DNA from: Coriobacteriales bacterium | Lineage (GTDB): Bacteria > Actinomycetota > Coriobacteriia > Coriobacteriales > Atopobiaceae | Reading direction: 5' to 3' | Assembly (NCBI GenBank): GCA_030533135.1 | Contig: JAUNJR010000008.1 | Span: forward strand, 1-34,421 | DNA length: 34,421 nucleotides | Shown here: piece after piece, positions 8,130-16,934 of the stretch | Layout: each line of letters opens with the position of its first letter | How positions within the stretch are numbered: the first letter of the stretch is position 1 | The notes under the pieces: model-generated | Told to the model about the DNA's origin: nothing | Seen by the model: the letters and a program-made list of their open reading frames with translations, nothing else | Databases searched by the model: none | Translations under genes and position numbers: made by a program

Positions 8130-9902
8130 ATGTCTCTGACCAAGAACGAGTTCCAGATTCTGGAGGTCCTCTCCAGCGTGCCCGAGCGCTTTTCTCAGCG
8201 CAAGCTGGCGACCGCTTCTGGTCTTTCGCTGGGTACTGTTAATGCGACGCTCGCTCAGTGCACGCAGAAGGGGCTTTTGGATGGCTACACGGTAACCGAT
8301 AAGGGTTACGAGGAGCTTGAGCCATACACCGTTGACAATGCGGTCATCATGGCCGCTGGTTTGTCTTCTCGCTTTGCTCCCATCTCTTACGAGAAGCCCA
8401 AGGGCCTGCTCCGCGTCAGGGGAGAGGTGCTCATCGAGCGCCAGATTGAGCAGCTGCTTGAGCGTGGCATCTCAGACATTACCGTGGTCGTGGGCTATAA
8501 GAAGGAATACTTCTTCTATCTGCGTTCCAAGTACGGCGTCCGCATTGTCGTGAACCCTGACTATGCCACCAAGAACAACGTTTCCACCCTCTGGCGTGTC
8601 CGTCATCTGCTGGGGAACACCTACATCTGCAGCTCGGACATCTACTACGAGGAGAACCCCTTCAAGCGCCACGTGTATCAGGCCTACTATGCATCCGAGC
8701 ATGTGGACGGCCCCACTAACGAGTGGTGCATGACCACGAACAAGGCTGGCCGCATCACCAAGGTGGTTATCGGTGGGTCTAATGCCGACATCATGCTGGG
8801 CGAGGCGTACTTTGACCGCACCTTTTCACGCGATTTCGTGGCGCTCCTCAAGTCGGAGTACACAAATCCCGAGACCGATTCCAAGCTCTGGGAGGACCTC
8901 TACGTCGAGCACATCAAGGACTTTGACATGGTCATCAAGCTCCATCCACGGGGCACCATCCATGAGTTTGATAGCCTTGATGAGCTTCGCGGCTTCGACC
9001 CCGATTTCATTCAGAACGTCGACTCGGACATCTTCAACAACATCGTGTCGGTCCTCGGGTGCGACCGCTCCCAGATCCACGACTTCTACCCGCTGGTCGA
9101 CAGCCTCACGAACCTGTCGTGCCACTTTGCGGTGGGCGACGACGAGTATGTCTACCGCCATCCTGGCGTGGGCACCGAGAAGATGATTGACCGCGCTGGT
9201 GAGGAGGCCGCCCTGCGCCTGGCGAAGGAGCTCGGTCTTGACTCCACCTTTGTCTACGAAGACCAGAAGAAGGGCTGGAAGATCTCGAGCTTCGTCAAGA
9301 ACGCGCGTCAGCTTGACCCGCATGACCCCGTCCAGCTTGAGCGTGCGATGACCATGTGCCGCCAGCTGCATGAGTGTGGCGCGACGTTGGAGCGCAAGTT
9401 TGATTTCTGGGACGAGGGCCTGCATTACGAGGACCTGCTGCTTGAGTTTGGCCCCATCGATGTTCCGGGCTACTACGAACTCAAGGAGAAGGTTGGTCGC
9501 CTGCGCGCCTACGCCGCACAGGATGGCTACGAGCCCTGCATCTCGCACAACGACTTCTTCTACCTGAACTTCCTGCTGGATGAGGATGACAACCTCAACC
9601 TCATCGACTGGGAGTATGCGGGTATGAGCGACCCGGCTAACGACTTCGGCACCTTCTCTGTGTGCTGCGAGCTCTCGGAGGACGAGGCCAACCAGGCCAT
9701 CGACTTCTACTTTGGCCGTCCGGCCACCTTCGAGGAGCGCAGGCACTTCTGGGTGTTCGTCGTGCTTGCTGGTTGGTGTTGGTACGTCTGGTCGCTCGAG
9801 AAGGAAGAGGAGGGCGACAACATCGGCGAGTGGCTGTACATCTACTACAGCTATGCGGTTGACTACGTCGACAAGATCCTTTCCTGGTACGAGCAGGCCT
9901 AA
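8130..9902 (+). CDS. Winged-helix / nucleotidyltransferase / choline-kinase-like fusion (LicC-LicA type)
   Basis: A 590-residue protein with three domains. Residues 1-65 look like a MarR-type winged helix, LTKNEFQILEVL to GYTVTDKGYEEL. Residues 70-300 are a sugar-phosphate/choline-phosphate cytidylyltransferase, with the signature AAGLSSRFAP followed by KPKGLL (75-94). Residues 310-585 resemble choline kinase: SHNDFFYLNFL with His473 and Asp475 (Brenner-type motif), then IDWEYAG with Asp493 and Glu495. It would phosphorylate choline and make CDP-choline, the LicA and LicC steps of phosphocholine decoration. It is followed after 36 bases by a BCCT transporter, most likely in one operon. GGAGG precedes the ATG. 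Other small amino-alcohols such as ethanolamine remain possible substrates. Confidence 0.87.
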   Translation: MSLTKNEFQILEVLSSVPERFSQRKLATASGLSLGTVNATLAQCTQKGLLDGYTVTDKGYEELEPYTVDNAVIMAAGLSSRFAPISYEKPKGLLRVRGEVLIERQIEQLLERGISDITVVVGYKKEYFFYLRSKYGVRIVVNPDYATKNNVSTLWRVRHLLGNTYICSSDIYYEENPFKRHVYQAYYASEHVDGPTNEWCMTTNKAGRITKVVIGGSNADIMLGEAYFDRTFSRDFVALLKSEYTNPETDSKLWEDLYVEHIKDFDMVIKLHPRGTIHEFDSLDELRGFDPDFIQNVDSDIFNNIVSVLGCDRSQIHDFYPLVDSLTNLSCHFAVGDDEYVYRHPGVGTEKMIDRAGEEAALRLAKELGLDSTFVYEDQKKGWKISSFVKNARQLDPHDPVQLERAMTMCRQLHECGATLERKFDFWDEGLHYEDLLLEFGPIDVPGYYELKEKVGRLRAYAAQDGYEPCISHNDFFYLNFLLDEDDNLNLIDWEYAGMSDPANDFGTFSVCCELSEDEANQAIDFYFGRPATFEERRHFWVFVVLAGWCWYVWSLEKEEEGDNIGEWLYIYYSYAVDYVDKILSWYEQA

Positions 9903-9938
9903 CTACGTTCTTCTAACGGACATCGGAGGTATTACGCA

Positions 9939-11492
9939 ATGAACGAGCAGCAGCTAAAAACGGCGGACAAGAGCAGAATCGACTGGATGATTACCCTTGT
10001 CCCGTTCGTTCTCATCATGGGCCTGGCACTCTATCTGTTCGTCCTTCCCGAGCAGGCCAACGTGGTCATCTCCCAGGTGCGCTTCTTCTTCGGCGACACG
10101 TTGGGCAGCTACTACATCATCATCGGCATCGCCTTCCTGGCGATATCTGCCTTCCTGTGCTTCTCCAAGTACGGTGACATCGTCCTAGGCGAACCGGACG
10201 AGAAGCCGCAGTACAACTTCTTTACCTGGGGCTCCATGATGTTCACGTGCGGCCTGGCCGCGGACATCCTGTTCTACAGCTTTGCCGAATGGGTCATGTA
10301 CGCGACCAACCCGCATATCGCCGAGATGGGCGGCTCCATCACCGAGTGGGCAGGCGTGTTCCCGCTGTTCCACTGGAGCTTTATCCCTTGGTCGTTCTAT
10401 CTGGTTCTTGCGGTCGCCTTTGGCTTCATGGTGCACTGCAGGAAGCGTGACAAGCAGCGCTATTCCGAGGCATGCTTGCCGGTTGTCGGCGAGAAGAACG
10501 CTCACGGCCTGCTTGGCCGCATCATTGACCTCTTTGCCCTCTTTGCGTTGCTCGCGGGCACCGCGACGACCTTCTCGGTTGCCACTCCCTTGATGGCCGA
10601 GATCATCGTGACCCTGTTTGGCATCAAGGTCTCCCGCACCATCGTCACCATCGTCATCCTTCTCATTACCTTCGCTGTGTATACCTATGACGTTCTTCAT
10701 GGCATCAAGGGCATCAGCTTCACGGCGAAGCTCTGCATCTACCTGTTCTTTGGCCTGCAGCTTGCCTTCCTGCTCTTTGGTGGTCAGGGCCGCTTCATCA
10801 TCGAGAACGGCGTCGAATCTCTGGGCAAGATGATCCAGAACTTCATCGGACTGAGCACTTACATGGATGCTGGCAGGACGAACAACTTCCCGCAGGACTG
10901 GACCATCTATTACTGGGCGTACTGGATGGTGTGGTGCATCGCCGCTCCGTTCTTCATTGGCAACATCTCCAGGGGCCGTACGATCAAGCAGACCGTCCTA
11001 GGTGGCTACATCTTTGGTGTCGGCGCCACGATCAGCTCGTTCGTCGTGCTTGGCAACCATAGCCTCGGCCTTCAGGCTGCCGGCTCCGCGGACTTCATCG
11101 GACAGTATGCGGCGGATGGAGACCTCTACGCCCTGATCATCAAGATTGTCCAGACCATGCCCGCTGATGGACTGTTCCTTGCCTGGATCATGATTACGAT
11201 GATTGCATTCTATGCGACGAGCTTTGACTCGATTGCCTATACCGCAGCGTGCTACAGCTACAAGAATCTTGCTGAGGACGAGAAGCCGCACACGATGATT
11301 ACGTTCACGTGGTGCCTCCTTCTGATTGCCCTGCCGCTCGGCCTGGTGTTCTCCGAGAGCAGCATGAACAACATCCAGAGCGTCAGCATCATCAGCGCGT
11401 TCCCCATCGGCATCATCATGATCGTGATGATATGGAGCTTCTTCAAAGACGCCAAGAAGTACATGGAGGAGAAGGGCTTGACCAAGAAGTAG
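9939..11492 (+). CDS. BCCT-family transporter, probable choline importer
   Basis: A 517-residue membrane protein with 12 hydrophobic segments, the standard BCCT length and layout. The family signature is clear around residues 318-350: DWTIYYWAYWMVW, then PFFIGNISRGRTIKQ, which contains the Trp box of the substrate site. BCCT carriers import choline, betaine or carnitine using Na+ or H+. The gene sits 36 bases after the choline-kinase-like fusion with GGAGG before its ATG, which points to choline uptake for CDP-choline synthesis rather than osmoprotection. It would replace the LicB permease of the classical lic loci. A terminator follows. Substrate is inferred from context. Confidence 0.92.
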   Translation: MNEQQLKTADKSRIDWMITLVPFVLIMGLALYLFVLPEQANVVISQVRFFFGDTLGSYYIIIGIAFLAISAFLCFSKYGDIVLGEPDEKPQYNFFTWGSMMFTCGLAADILFYSFAEWVMYATNPHIAEMGGSITEWAGVFPLFHWSFIPWSFYLVLAVAFGFMVHCRKRDKQRYSEACLPVVGEKNAHGLLGRIIDLFALFALLAGTATTFSVATPLMAEIIVTLFGIKVSRTIVTIVILLITFAVYTYDVLHGIKGISFTAKLCIYLFFGLQLAFLLFGGQGRFIIENGVESLGKMIQNFIGLSTYMDAGRTNNFPQDWTIYYWAYWMVWCIAAPFFIGNISRGRTIKQTVLGGYIFGVGATISSFVVLGNHSLGLQAAGSADFIGQYAADGDLYALIIKIVQTMPADGLFLAWIMITMIAFYATSFDSIAYTAACYSYKNLAEDEKPHTMITFTWCLLLIALPLGLVFSESSMNNIQSVSIISAFPIGIIMIVMIWSFFKDAKKYMEEKGLTKK

Positions 11493-11512
11493 CCTGGACA
11501 AAGAGTTATCGT

Positions 11513-11552
11513 GCAATCGCCGCACAAAGTCTCATCTTTGTGCGGCGATTGC
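11513..11552 (+). terminator. Terminator after the BCCT gene
   Basis: A perfect 17-bp stem (11513-11529 with 11536-11552) with a 6-base loop is followed by TATTCTTATT, 20 bases after the stop codon. It ends the fusion-transporter operon. Confidence 0.9.
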
Positions 11553-11619
11553 TATTCTTATTCAACATTGTGGGTTGATTATCGTTCGCGTTGCCTAACG
11601 GTGCGCGATGGGAGGACAT

Positions 11620-12021
11620 ATGAGGCGCGTAATCACATACGGAACCTTTGACCTGCTCCACTATGGGCATATTAACTTGTTGCAACGTGCAAAGGCTTTG
11701 GGAGACTACCTTATCGTTGCCCTCTCGACGGACGAGTTCAATTGGAATCAGAAGCAGAAGCGCTGCTACTTCTCGTATGACGAGAGGAAACGGCTTCTTG
11801 AGGCCATCCGCTATGTCGACCTGGTGATTCCCGAAGAGTCTTGGGAGCAGAAGCGTACGGATGTGCACGAGTACCACGTCGATACGTTTGTCATGGGCAA
11901 TGACTGGGAAGGTAAGTTTGACTTTCTCAAAGAAGAGGGCTGCGAAGTGGTCTATCTCCCCAGGACACCTGAGATCTCGACCACCCAGATCAAGCGCGAC
12001 CTCGGTGGCACAGAGGAATAG
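11620..12021 (+). CDS. tagD: Glycerol-3-phosphate cytidylyltransferase (TagD-like)
   Basis: A 133-residue protein close to the length of Bacillus TagD (about 129). It would make CDP-glycerol from CTP and glycerol 3-phosphate in the cytoplasm. The N-terminus is RVITYGTFDLLHYGH with the catalytic HxGH at 14-17, and the C-terminus has RTPEISTTQIK, the usual ISTT signature. An ATG at 11608 lies before GGAGG (11611-11615), while the ATG at 11620 lies 4 bases after it and starts as family members do, so 11620 is chosen. The gene stands alone between the BCCT terminator and a converging licD. No TagB/TagF polymerase is seen nearby, so the user of CDP-glycerol may be one of the LicD proteins or lie elsewhere. 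Confidence 0.92.
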   Translation: MRRVITYGTFDLLHYGHINLLQRAKALGDYLIVALSTDEFNWNQKQKRCYFSYDERKRLLEAIRYVDLVIPEESWEQKRTDVHEYHVDTFVMGNDWEGKFDFLKEEGCEVVYLPRTPEISTTQIKRDLGGTEE

Positions 12022-12080
12022 CTGTCGCTTCGCTGCGCCTTTTCCGCCCTCATTACTAGGAGCTGGAAGTTGGTGTGATA

Positions 12081-12914
12081 TTACTGCTCAGGACCAAAGC
12101 CGTTGGTCCACCAAGCGTCAAGTTGGTGGTTGATTCGCTGGTCTTCGGGTGGGAGCTGCATGTAATCGCCGTACCAATTGTGGAGACGCTGCTCCCAGCA
12201 CGACATGACGGGAAACTCGTAGCCCTCAAACTCCATCATGACGGTTTTCTCGAACTGTTCGATGGGCATGCGATCCTCTCCGTGGGAAAGCGATGCAAGC
12301 GAACCGACCGTGCCGGTCGATCCGTAGGGTACCGACAACTGCACCGACTTAAGTCGCTTTGTCCAGTACATGCGGAAGGGGTAAGACCTGAGGATGGGAC
12401 GGGTAACAAGGCATGCCGTCGCGACAGCGCGATTGGGAATGGCCTTCCAACGCCACAGGCCAGCCGTTAGCATCTGCTTGGGGAACCAGGCTTCTTGGCA
12501 AAGCGCAAGTCCGTCCTGCAGGTCATCCGGGTTTCCATCGATGGGAAAGATATCGACCCAGATGTAGTTCCGCCCGGGAAGATTCATGGTCGTGTGGTTG
12601 ATCTCCGCGCGAAGTGTTACGAACCGCACATGAGAGGAAACCTCCAGAGGAAGCCCGAAGTATCCTTGGAGCTCCGTATCCTCCTTCTTGAACGTGTCAC
12701 TCATGGACAGCATCTTCTCGAAGTCCGGGCGAGGCATACAGACGTCAACGTCATCGTCCCAGGGAATAAATCCTTTATGCCGCACAGCGCCAATGATGGT
12801 GCCATAATCCAGCGAGTATCTCAGGCCATGCTCCTTGCAAAGGTCATCGAACATTCTCAGCGCTCGTAAACCTTCAAACTGCTTCTCTCGCAAAGTCAGC
12901 ATGCTCTTTGCCAT
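12081..12914 (-). CDS. LicD-family phosphotransferase (first of three)
   Basis: A 277-residue protein of the LicD/fukutin nucleotidyltransferase-fold family, which moves a phospho-alcohol such as phosphocholine from its CDP form to a glycan. The signature GTIIGAVRHKGFIPWDDDVD spans residues 38-57. The Asp cluster (53-57) is the metal site. A later motif, NYIWVDIFPIDG, is also typical. The frame stays open to 13163, but that extension overlaps the divergent flippase gene and has no family similarity. The ATG at 12914 has AGGGG about 7 bases upstream and starts the conserved region, so it is chosen. Phosphocholine as the transferred group is inferred from the neighbouring fusion and transporter genes. 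Confidence 0.9.
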   Translation of the reverse strand: MAKSMLTLREKQFEGLRALRMFDDLCKEHGLRYSLDYGTIIGAVRHKGFIPWDDDVDVCMPRPDFEKMLSMSDTFKKEDTELQGYFGLPLEVSSHVRFVTLRAEINHTTMNLPGRNYIWVDIFPIDGNPDDLQDGLALCQEAWFPKQMLTAGLWRWKAIPNRAVATACLVTRPILRSYPFRMYWTKRLKSVQLSVPYGSTGTVGSLASLSHGEDRMPIEQFEKTVMMEFEGYEFPVMSCWEQRLHNWYGDYMQLPPEDQRINHQLDAWWTNGFGPEQ

Positions 12915-13078
12915 GTGATACCCCTGACGCCACCGTCCTTCATCCGTACAAGCGCATGATAGCGCAGGGGCTGAAAACTGCAAGGGCAGCCCAAGCGGCT
13001 TGAGATTTCGTGGCTTTTCTGAAAGCGCTGCAGTAGTGCCATAATAAGCCCCACGACATACTGTAGTGAGGACTGCCT

Positions 13079-14341
13079 GTGAAGGATCAAACGCGTAGCA
13101 ATTTGAATCTTGGAGCCGTATTCTGGAACTCTGCCGGAAGCTTTGCATCCGCGGCTCAGTCATTCGTGTTCTTGATTGCGGTTACCCGAGTTATGGGTGC
13201 CGAGATCGCGGGTGATTATTCCATCGGTGCCGCAATTGCACAACTTATGTGGACGGTTGGCCTGTTTGATCAGTCCTCCTTTCTTGTCACGGATACAGAG
13301 GGCCGATTCACATACGAGCAGTATCTCTCGTTCAAAATCTTCTCGTGCATCGTCATGGTGATTGGCAGCATCCTGTATGTTTTCTCGTTTGGCTACTCGC
13401 TAGAGAAAAGCATCCTCGCGCTGTGGCTCTGCGCGTTTAAGCTGGTCGATGCGTTTGCAGGGTACTACTACTCCGTCTTCCAGAAGTTCAACCGTCTTGA
13501 TGTGTCAGGTTTCACCATGTTTGTGCAGAACATCACGGCTATGGTGGTGTTCGTTCCGAGCGTGGTCATTACGAGGGACGTGACTCTCAGCGTTGCCTTT
13601 GCAACGGTCGCTATGGCTGTGGTCACCTTGGGCCTGTATCAGCTGCACCTGAAAGAGATCGAGCCCATTGGGAGTCCCGATTTCAGCCTCGCTCCGCTCG
13701 TCGACCAGTTTTTCCAGCTGCTTCCGCTTTTCTTGGGCAACTTTCTCTATTCCTACCTTGCAAACGTGCCCAAGTACGCCATCGAGCATGTTGGCACGAA
13801 CACGCTTCAGACATACTTCAACGTACTCTTCATGCCATCATTTGCCATCAACCTGTGCGTGCGGTTCTTCCTGCGACCCGCCGTCACCGTTCTCTCAACT
13901 TACTGGAGCGAACAGAACATCTCGGGGTTTGTTGGTCTCATCGCCAAGCTGCTTGCTGGAGTTGTTGGCGTCACGGCAATGTTTATGTTTGGCGCCTGGC
14001 TTGTGGGAATCCCCGTGTTGAATTTCGTCTTTGGAGTGGATTTGTCAGAGCACGTCGCCGTCCTCGTTCTTCTGCTGTTCGCCAGTGGCGTGATGGTTGC
14101 CGCGGATGTGCTCTTCTATCCCATCGTTATCTTCAGGAAGCAGATTGCCACTGTCGTGACCTACGGCATCGCTCTGGCATTTGGTTACCTGCTTGCTGAT
14201 GGCTTCGTCCTGTCTGGAGGCATGATCGGAGCATCGTTGGTGTACTTTGTCGAGGCGCTCATCGTGCTCCTGCTCTTTTTGGGCATCACCTGCTACATGG
14301 TCTTCAAAAAGAACGTGTTGCCAACGGGAGGGGAGGCTTAG
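13079..14341 (+). CDS. Polysaccharide flippase (Wzx/MATE-like)
   Basis: A 420-residue integral membrane protein with about 12 hydrophobic segments spread over its whole length. It resembles polysaccharide-repeat flippases of the MOP superfamily. The N-terminal part NSAGSFASAAQSFVFLIAVTRVMG, read here in two overlapping pieces around residues 17-40, and a long alternating loop-helix pattern support this. It would move lipid-linked oligosaccharide units to the outer face. The start is GTG with GAGGA 7 bases upstream. The stop codon overlaps that of the converging second licD gene. It lies between two licD genes, so the cargo is probably a LicD-decorated glycan. Confidence 0.85.
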   Translation: MKDQTRSNLNLGAVFWNSAGSFASAAQSFVFLIAVTRVMGAEIAGDYSIGAAIAQLMWTVGLFDQSSFLVTDTEGRFTYEQYLSFKIFSCIVMVIGSILYVFSFGYSLEKSILALWLCAFKLVDAFAGYYYSVFQKFNRLDVSGFTMFVQNITAMVVFVPSVVITRDVTLSVAFATVAMAVVTLGLYQLHLKEIEPIGSPDFSLAPLVDQFFQLLPLFLGNFLYSYLANVPKYAIEHVGTNTLQTYFNVLFMPSFAINLCVRFFLRPAVTVLSTYWSEQNISGFVGLIAKLLAGVVGVTAMFMFGAWLVGIPVLNFVFGVDLSEHVAVLVLLLFASGVMVAADVLFYPIVIFRKQIATVVTYGIALAFGYLLADGFVLSGGMIGASLVYFVEALIVLLLFLGITCYMVFKKNVLPTGGEA

Positions 14342-15201
14342 GCCTCTATTACGTTGATCCCGTCGCCAAAATCGAGTATGGCTGGTGCATGGGTGTAACG
14401 TTCATCCTCAGGTGGCAGGGTCATGTAATCACCGAAGTGGTTACGCAGGTAACCGTCACAGTCGTGCGGGGCAAAGACCCTCATATCATCAAAGGTGACC
14501 TCTTTCACGGGAAAGAGAGTGGCGTCGTCATGCTGTCCGTAGGCGGTGTAGCATACCGATGTCCAATTACCTTGACCATCGGCGTCTTGGAATGCACGAA
14601 AGACCTTGTCGCGCATCTGAGGTGTGCTCCAGAGCTGCGCAACGGTGAAGTGAGCAACAAGGCAGCCGGCTTTCAGAAGGGGTTTGAACGGCGCCTTCTT
14701 AGGGATATGGGGTGTGCGGACATGCCGAAGATACGAGAGAGACTGCCAGAACCGGGCGGTTTTGACTTGCTTTGCAGCAACCTTTGGGTTTGAGTCGAGG
14801 CGACAGTAGGGGAAAACATCAATGAAGATGCCTTCGTGAGCGTCGTTGCCCTTCAGCTCGCCAGCAGAGAAGCAGGTTCCTTCCTTGACGAGCTTGGCGC
14901 TAAATATCGCTTGGTTGGGATTGTTGTCAGGGGTGTAGAGTCCATATCCGTCTGGAAGCACCTGCGGCGCGATCTCAAGAAACCGTACGTAGTCGTCGTA
15001 TGGCATTCCAACGTCGATGTCATCGTCCCACGGAATGAATCCACCGTGCCTGACTGCCCCCAAGCAGGTTCCACTGTCAATGAAGTAGGTCAGACCTTGC
15101 TCTCGGCAGACTCGGTCAAAGACGCCGAGAAGTTCGCGCTGTACTTCCTGCAGACGCTCAAGGGAGTTGCCAGGGTATTTAACCTGCCGCTTGTCACTCA
15201 T
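14338..15201 (-). CDS. LicD-family phosphotransferase (second of three)
   Basis: A 287-residue LicD protein. The core motif GTCLGAVRHGGFIPWDDDID covers residues 44-63, with the metal-binding Asp group at 59-63. GIFIDVFPYCRLD follows in the middle, and the C-terminal FGDYMTLPPEDER is also seen in the first LicD as YGDYMQLPPEDQR. The frame is open to 15330, but the ATG at 15201 begins the conserved part. Its Shine-Dalgarno is weak (GTGAG), so the start is the least certain point. It converges with the flippase gene with overlapping stops and is divergent from the GT4 gene. Which acceptor it uses, and whether phosphocholine or another group is moved, cannot be told. Confidence 0.9.
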   Translation of the reverse strand: MSDKRQVKYPGNSLERLQEVQRELLGVFDRVCREQGLTYFIDSGTCLGAVRHGGFIPWDDDIDVGMPYDDYVRFLEIAPQVLPDGYGLYTPDNNPNQAIFSAKLVKEGTCFSAGELKGNDAHEGIFIDVFPYCRLDSNPKVAAKQVKTARFWQSLSYLRHVRTPHIPKKAPFKPLLKAGCLVAHFTVAQLWSTPQMRDKVFRAFQDADGQGNWTSVCYTAYGQHDDATLFPVKEVTFDDMRVFAPHDCDGYLRNHFGDYMTLPPEDERYTHAPAILDFGDGINVIEA

Positions 15202-15334
15202 GTTTCTCACAGACCTTCCACACCGTGGTCGCATGATTGACAATTCTACAATGTCTGAGTGACGTTTGGGAGTAAGGGGCCAGCTCGGGAATACGGGGTG
15301 ACGCACCGTCTGTGTGCTGATGAGCTCCAAGACC

Positions 15335-15340
15335 TATAAT
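15335..15340 (+). promoter_or_regulatory. -10 box for the GT4 gene
   Basis: A perfect TATAAT lies 35 bases before the GT4 start in the divergent region with the second licD. No clear -35 is seen, the same situation as at the PBP and lysozyme promoters. Confidence 0.45.
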
Positions 15341-15375
15341 GTGGTCCAATCGCCAACACGTTCAGACGGAGCGCC

Positions 15376-16533
15376 ATGGAACGGCACCACTACGCCATAT
15401 TCTCTGCTCGTTTTGCACCCGAGGTGGGTGGTGTCGAGACGTTCACGAGCCATCTTGCGCATAACTTGGTGGACCAGGGCGATCAGGTGACTGTGGTTAC
15501 CAGTGCCATCTCGCGTCCAGCGGGTTGGGAGGTGCTTCCCGATGAGGTGGACCTCCTCAGGCTTCCGAGCCACTCGCTCATGGGTGGCAGGCTCCCGCTC
15601 GTTCGCCCGACGCGCCGCTTCTCTCGTTACATAGCAGAGCTTGCCTCATCAGGAGTGGACCGTGTGCTGGTTAACACGCGGTTCTATGGGCTCTCGCTCG
15701 TGGGCCTTTGGTTTGCTTCCAAGATTGGCGTGCCTGCAGTTGTGCTTGACCATGGATCGGCTTACCTGACACTTGGCAATACCGCTGCCGATGCTGTTTT
15801 GCGCTCCTACGAGCATATGATGACGTTTTTGGGAAGGCGTTACCATTTTCTCTATGCCGGCATTTCGAAGGCAAGCACAACGTGGCTTCAAACGTTTGGT
15901 ATCCATACCGATTTGGTAATCAACAACGCTATCGATGCTGCTGCCTTCAGGCGGGAGGCTTCACCACGAGATTTTCGCCGCGAGTTGGGCGTAGGTGATG
16001 GCGAGACACTCGTGGTTTCGGTAGGGCGTCTCTCTCCAGAAAAGGGCTCTTACGAGCTTGTTGAGGCCGCTCGCATGCTCGGTGATCGCGTGAAAGTGGC
16101 CCTTGCAGGCGAGGGGCCGCTTCGGGAAAAGCTCGAACACGACCTGCCGGCAAACGTGGTGCTGTTGGGCAACTTGGGGCATGCCGATCTTTCCGCTCTC
16201 TTGCGGGATGCAGACTTGTTCTGTCTTCCTTCGCGATCTGAGGGGTTCTGTACGTCCTTGCTAGAGGCTGGCGCATGGGGGCTCATGCCAGTCATGACCC
16301 ACGTAGGCGGGACGGATGAGGTCATGGGATATCCGGCACGATTCGGGGCGTATCTTGATGACATGAGAGCGGCTACCGTGGCTGCTAAGATTGACGATTT
16401 GCTCCTGTCTGGGAACGTGGGACATTTATCGGCGCTCCAGCAGCATGTTGAGCAAGCCTGTTCATGGCCAAAGACAGTCGAGTCGCTCAGGCTGGCTTTC
16501 GAAGCGGGCGGGGCGGCAAGTGGTGCTGACTAA
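15376..16533 (+). CDS. Family 4 glycosyltransferase
   Basis: A 385-residue GT-B fold retaining glycosyltransferase. The N-terminal acceptor domain opens with FSARFAPEVGGVETF, the glycine-rich loop of GT4 enzymes. The C-terminal donor domain has SVGRLSPEKGSYELVEA, then SRSEGFCTSLLEAGAWG, in which the two Glu form the usual E-x7-E motif that binds the donor nucleotide sugar. It is probably cytoplasmic or membrane-associated and adds a hexose to the surface glycan precursor. GGAG lies 5 bases before the ATG. It faces the DUF2304/GT2 pair across a 60-base gap with no obvious hairpin. Specificity is unknown. Confidence 0.9.
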   Translation: MERHHYAIFSARFAPEVGGVETFTSHLAHNLVDQGDQVTVVTSAISRPAGWEVLPDEVDLLRLPSHSLMGGRLPLVRPTRRFSRYIAELASSGVDRVLVNTRFYGLSLVGLWFASKIGVPAVVLDHGSAYLTLGNTAADAVLRSYEHMMTFLGRRYHFLYAGISKASTTWLQTFGIHTDLVINNAIDAAAFRREASPRDFRRELGVGDGETLVVSVGRLSPEKGSYELVEAARMLGDRVKVALAGEGPLREKLEHDLPANVVLLGNLGHADLSALLRDADLFCLPSRSEGFCTSLLEAGAWGLMPVMTHVGGTDEVMGYPARFGAYLDDMRAATVAAKIDDLLLSGNVGHLSALQQHVEQACSWPKTVESLRLAFEAGGAASGAD

Positions 16534-16593
16534 CAACCTAGCTCGCCCAAACGCCCGAAGCAGATAACAAGGTGAAGCCGACGCAACAGGCAA

Positions 16594-16923
16594 TTAGCCC
16601 TTCTTCTCAAGCGCCATTTCCTGTGCCAGCTCTGTGACCTTGTGTTTGAGCAACGAGATCTGCATGGTGTTGTGGAACTCCTTGACCAGCAAGATGGCAA
16701 TGAGTCCACAGAACACGAAGTTGCTGGTTGCCTGGAATCCAAACAAATGCGAGAAGAAGCTTGCGATGCGCGGGAAGATGGCAATGAGGAGCAGGAGTCC
16801 CGACAGCAGCACCCAGAAGATGGAATCCTCGATCTTGATCTTTGCCTTGCGAATCTGGCGGGCCATGCCAAAGAACGTAATGGCTGAACCGACGACGCAG
16901 AGCAGACGCAGGGTGAGTGACAT
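16594..16923 (-). CDS. DUF2304 small membrane protein
   Basis: A 109-residue protein with three hydrophobic segments (about 4-20, 36-55 and 66-83) and a charged C-terminal helix LLKHKVTELAQEM that may form a coiled coil. Its length, topology and position match the DUF2304 family, which is commonly found just after a dolichyl-phosphate-mannose-synthase-like GT2. It follows such a gene with an 11-base gap, and AGGAG lies 8 bases before the ATG. It may act as a membrane partner or regulator for that enzyme. No catalytic motif is visible and the role is not known. Confidence 0.8.
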   Translation of the reverse strand: MSLTLRLLCVVGSAITFFGMARQIRKAKIKIEDSIFWVLLSGLLLLIAIFPRIASFFSHLFGFQATSNFVFCGLIAILLVKEFHNTMQISLLKHKVTELAQEMALEKKG

Positions 16924-16934
16924 GTGCGTGACTC

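Noticed and set aside
8826-9746. 306-codon minus-strand frame inside the CDP-choline fusion gene
   Set aside because: Antisense shadow of a well-supported gene; composition is Val/Leu/Glu-biased with no recognisable domain.
12915-13163. N-terminal extension of the first LicD protein
   Set aside because: It overlaps the divergent flippase start, has no LicD similarity, and a good ribosome binding site precedes the ATG at 12914.
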